NCBI GenBank assembly: GCA_001303665.1
Contig: LJUF01000122.1
Location: 1-13,250, forward strand
DNA length: 13,250 nt
From: Phycisphaerae bacterium SM23_33
Lineage (GTDB): Bacteria > Planctomycetota > Phycisphaerae > SM23-33
Direction of reading: 5' to 3'
This document shows positions 12,309 to 13,250 of the stretch, one piece after another. The notes under the pieces are model-generated. The model was not told the origin of the DNA. It saw only the letters and a list, made by a program, of their open reading frames with translations, and did no database searches. How positions within the stretch are numbered: the stretch's first letter is position 1; each line of letters begins with the position of its first letter. A program made the translations under genes and the position numbers.

Positions 12309-13250
12309 ATGCGAAACTCCATGATGGATCAGGCGACGGAGCGGCTGCAGCAGGCACTGGGCGCGATTCAGAAGCGCGGCGCCTCCTCGGCGAGGCTCAG
12401 CTTCGGCCAGGGCGAGAGCATCGGCTGCGAGTTTGAGAACGGCCGGCTGAAGACGGCCGACAGCCGCCAGTCCGTCTCGGTCAACGTCGAGGTGGTGGTG
12501 GGCGGGAAGGCGGGCCAGACGTCCTGCAACAACCTCGCCGACCTGGACGAGATGACGGACCGGGCGTTCGCGCTGGCCCGGGCCGGCAGCGCCGTCCACT
12601 TCCAGGCCTACCCCCCGCCGGCGCCGCTGGCGGAGGTCAAGACCTTCTCGGAAAGGACGGCCGGCCTGTCGCGGGAGACCATGATCGAGAGCTGCCAGAA
12701 GATCGTGGACGCCCTGAAGGCCCACGACCCGGAGCTTTTCATCGAGGCCGGCGCCGGCCGGGGCGAGTCCGAGAACGTCCTGGTCACCAGCGGCGGGGTG
12801 TGCCACCAGAGCGCCGACACGGGCTGTGGGCTGCATGCGTGGGTGCAGCGGACGCAGGGCACGGACATGCTCTTCAGCGGCTTCGGCCGGAGTTGGAAGG
12901 ACCTGAACGAGTTCTACGACCCCGACGTGATCGTCGAGCATATCCTGGAGGAGCTGCGGCACGGCGAGCGGATCGCCCCCGCGCCGACGGGCAGGACGGT
13001 GGCGCTGCTTTCGCCGGACATGCTGGCGGGGCTGCTCTGGCCGGTGCAGATGGGGATCAACGGCCGGAACGTGGCCAAGGGCGACTCCCCGCTGGCCGGC
13101 CGGCTGGGCCAGCAGATCCTGGACCCGTGCTTCACCATCATCGACGACCCGCACCTGGACTACTGCAACGGCGCCGCCCAGATCAGCCGCGACGGCATCC
13201 CCACCCGCAGGATGACCCTCTCTGACCGCGGTGTGCTGACGAGCTTCCTG
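12309..13250 (+). CDS. tldE: TldE/PmbA metalloprotease partner subunit (3' end outside window)
   Basis: ATG 12309 follows the tldD stop by 13 nt, with GAGGG 7 nt before it. The frame is open for 314 codons to the window edge, without a stop, so the gene is partial. The N-terminal region matches PmbA/TldE: a helix, then ARLSFGQGESIGCEFENGRL, SVSVNVEVVVGGKAG and a DRAFALARAG helix. A middle block has FIEAGAGRGESENVLVTS and TGCGLHAWVQRTQGTDM. The last visible part, AALLSPDM-like (TVALLSPDMLAGLL) through GDSPLAGRLGQQILD and FTIIDDPHLDYC to RMTLSDRGVLTSFL, is the C-terminal family domain. As usual for this subunit no HExxxH motif is present. It should pair with the TldD encoded upstream to form the enclosed protease chamber. 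Gene order, spacing and both family matches agree. Confidence 0.93.
   Translation, partial: MRNSMMDQATERLQQALGAIQKRGASSARLSFGQGESIGCEFENGRLKTADSRQSVSVNVEVVVGGKAGQTSCNNLADLDEMTDRAFALARAGSAVHFQAYPPPAPLAEVKTFSERTAGLSRETMIESCQKIVDALKAHDPELFIEAGAGRGESENVLVTSGGVCHQSADTGCGLHAWVQRTQGTDMLFSGFGRSWKDLNEFYDPDVIVEHILEELRHGERIAPAPTGRTVALLSPDMLAGLLWPVQMGINGRNVAKGDSPLAGRLGQQILDPCFTIIDDPHLDYCNGAAQISRDGIPTRRMTLSDRGVLTSFL

Noticed and set aside
10745..12322. Minus-strand frame of 525 codons opposite tldD
   Set aside because: tldD on the plus strand has an intact zinc motif and family length; the opposite frame is histidine/valine-rich shadow.
12180..13154. Minus-strand frame of 324 codons opposite tldE
   Set aside because: The plus strand encodes a recognisable PmbA-type protein with a ribosome site; the minus frame has no family features.
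1..13250. Mobile elements, CRISPR arrays, tRNA or rRNA genes, toxin-antitoxin pairs
   Set aside because: No transposase or integrase, no spaced direct repeats, no tRNA-like cloverleaf and no small paired genes were seen on either strand.

Overview
The window is GC-rich throughout and densely coding. Its start sites mostly carry clear purine-rich Shine-Dalgarno sequences, often with GTG starts. It holds a PEP-CTERM protein, two proteins with DNRLRE-type modules, a secreted kelch-type propeller protein and a heparinase II/III-type polysaccharide lyase. Together these suggest a bacterium of the Planctomycetota, probably Phycisphaerae-like. That assignment is an inference from gene content and composition; there is no marker gene here.

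Layout. (1) 1-546 (+): the NAD-binding C-terminal half of a zinc-type alcohol/polyol dehydrogenase, cut by the window edge. It is separated by a hairpin from a leftward block. (2) 5086-647 (-): three exported proteins transcribed leftward. They are a kelch-type beta-propeller, a 744-residue protein joining a planctomycete-type N-terminal region, a DNRLRE module and a cysteine-less thioredoxin-like domain, and a small PEP-CTERM/DNRLRE protein. The last has its own consensus-like promoter, whose -35 box contains the stop codon of the preceding gene. (3) 5235-9751 (+): a flavodoxin-like flavoprotein with four clustered cysteines, a beta-lactamase-fold serine hydrolase, a heparinase II/III-like protein and a DMT/EamA-type transporter. 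The lyase frame runs about 340 nt into the transporter gene, which suggests a frameshift or a lost stop. (4) 10697-9789 (-): a cytoplasmic reductive-dehalogenase-like protein with two ferredoxin clusters and an apparently contracted loop before the clusters. (5) 10928-13250 (+): tldD followed 13 nt later by the start of tldE/pmbA, which runs off the window. This last gene is real although its frame has no stop inside the window.

How the parts may work together. The leftward trio looks like a surface or envelope set, with exported proteins bearing lectin-like or propeller folds. The lyase and transporter are a plausible pair for polysaccharide breakdown and product or other solute movement. 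TldD/TldE form a known heterodimeric metalloprotease. No mobile element, tRNA, rRNA, CRISPR array or origin was seen. There is no gene-free stretch above 300 bases; the longest is 10698-10927, which holds divergent promoter candidates only. I did not find convincing evidence for a wholly new multi-gene system. The strongest leads are the modified RdhA-like protein, the lyase/transporter overlap and the cysteine-less thioredoxin fusion.
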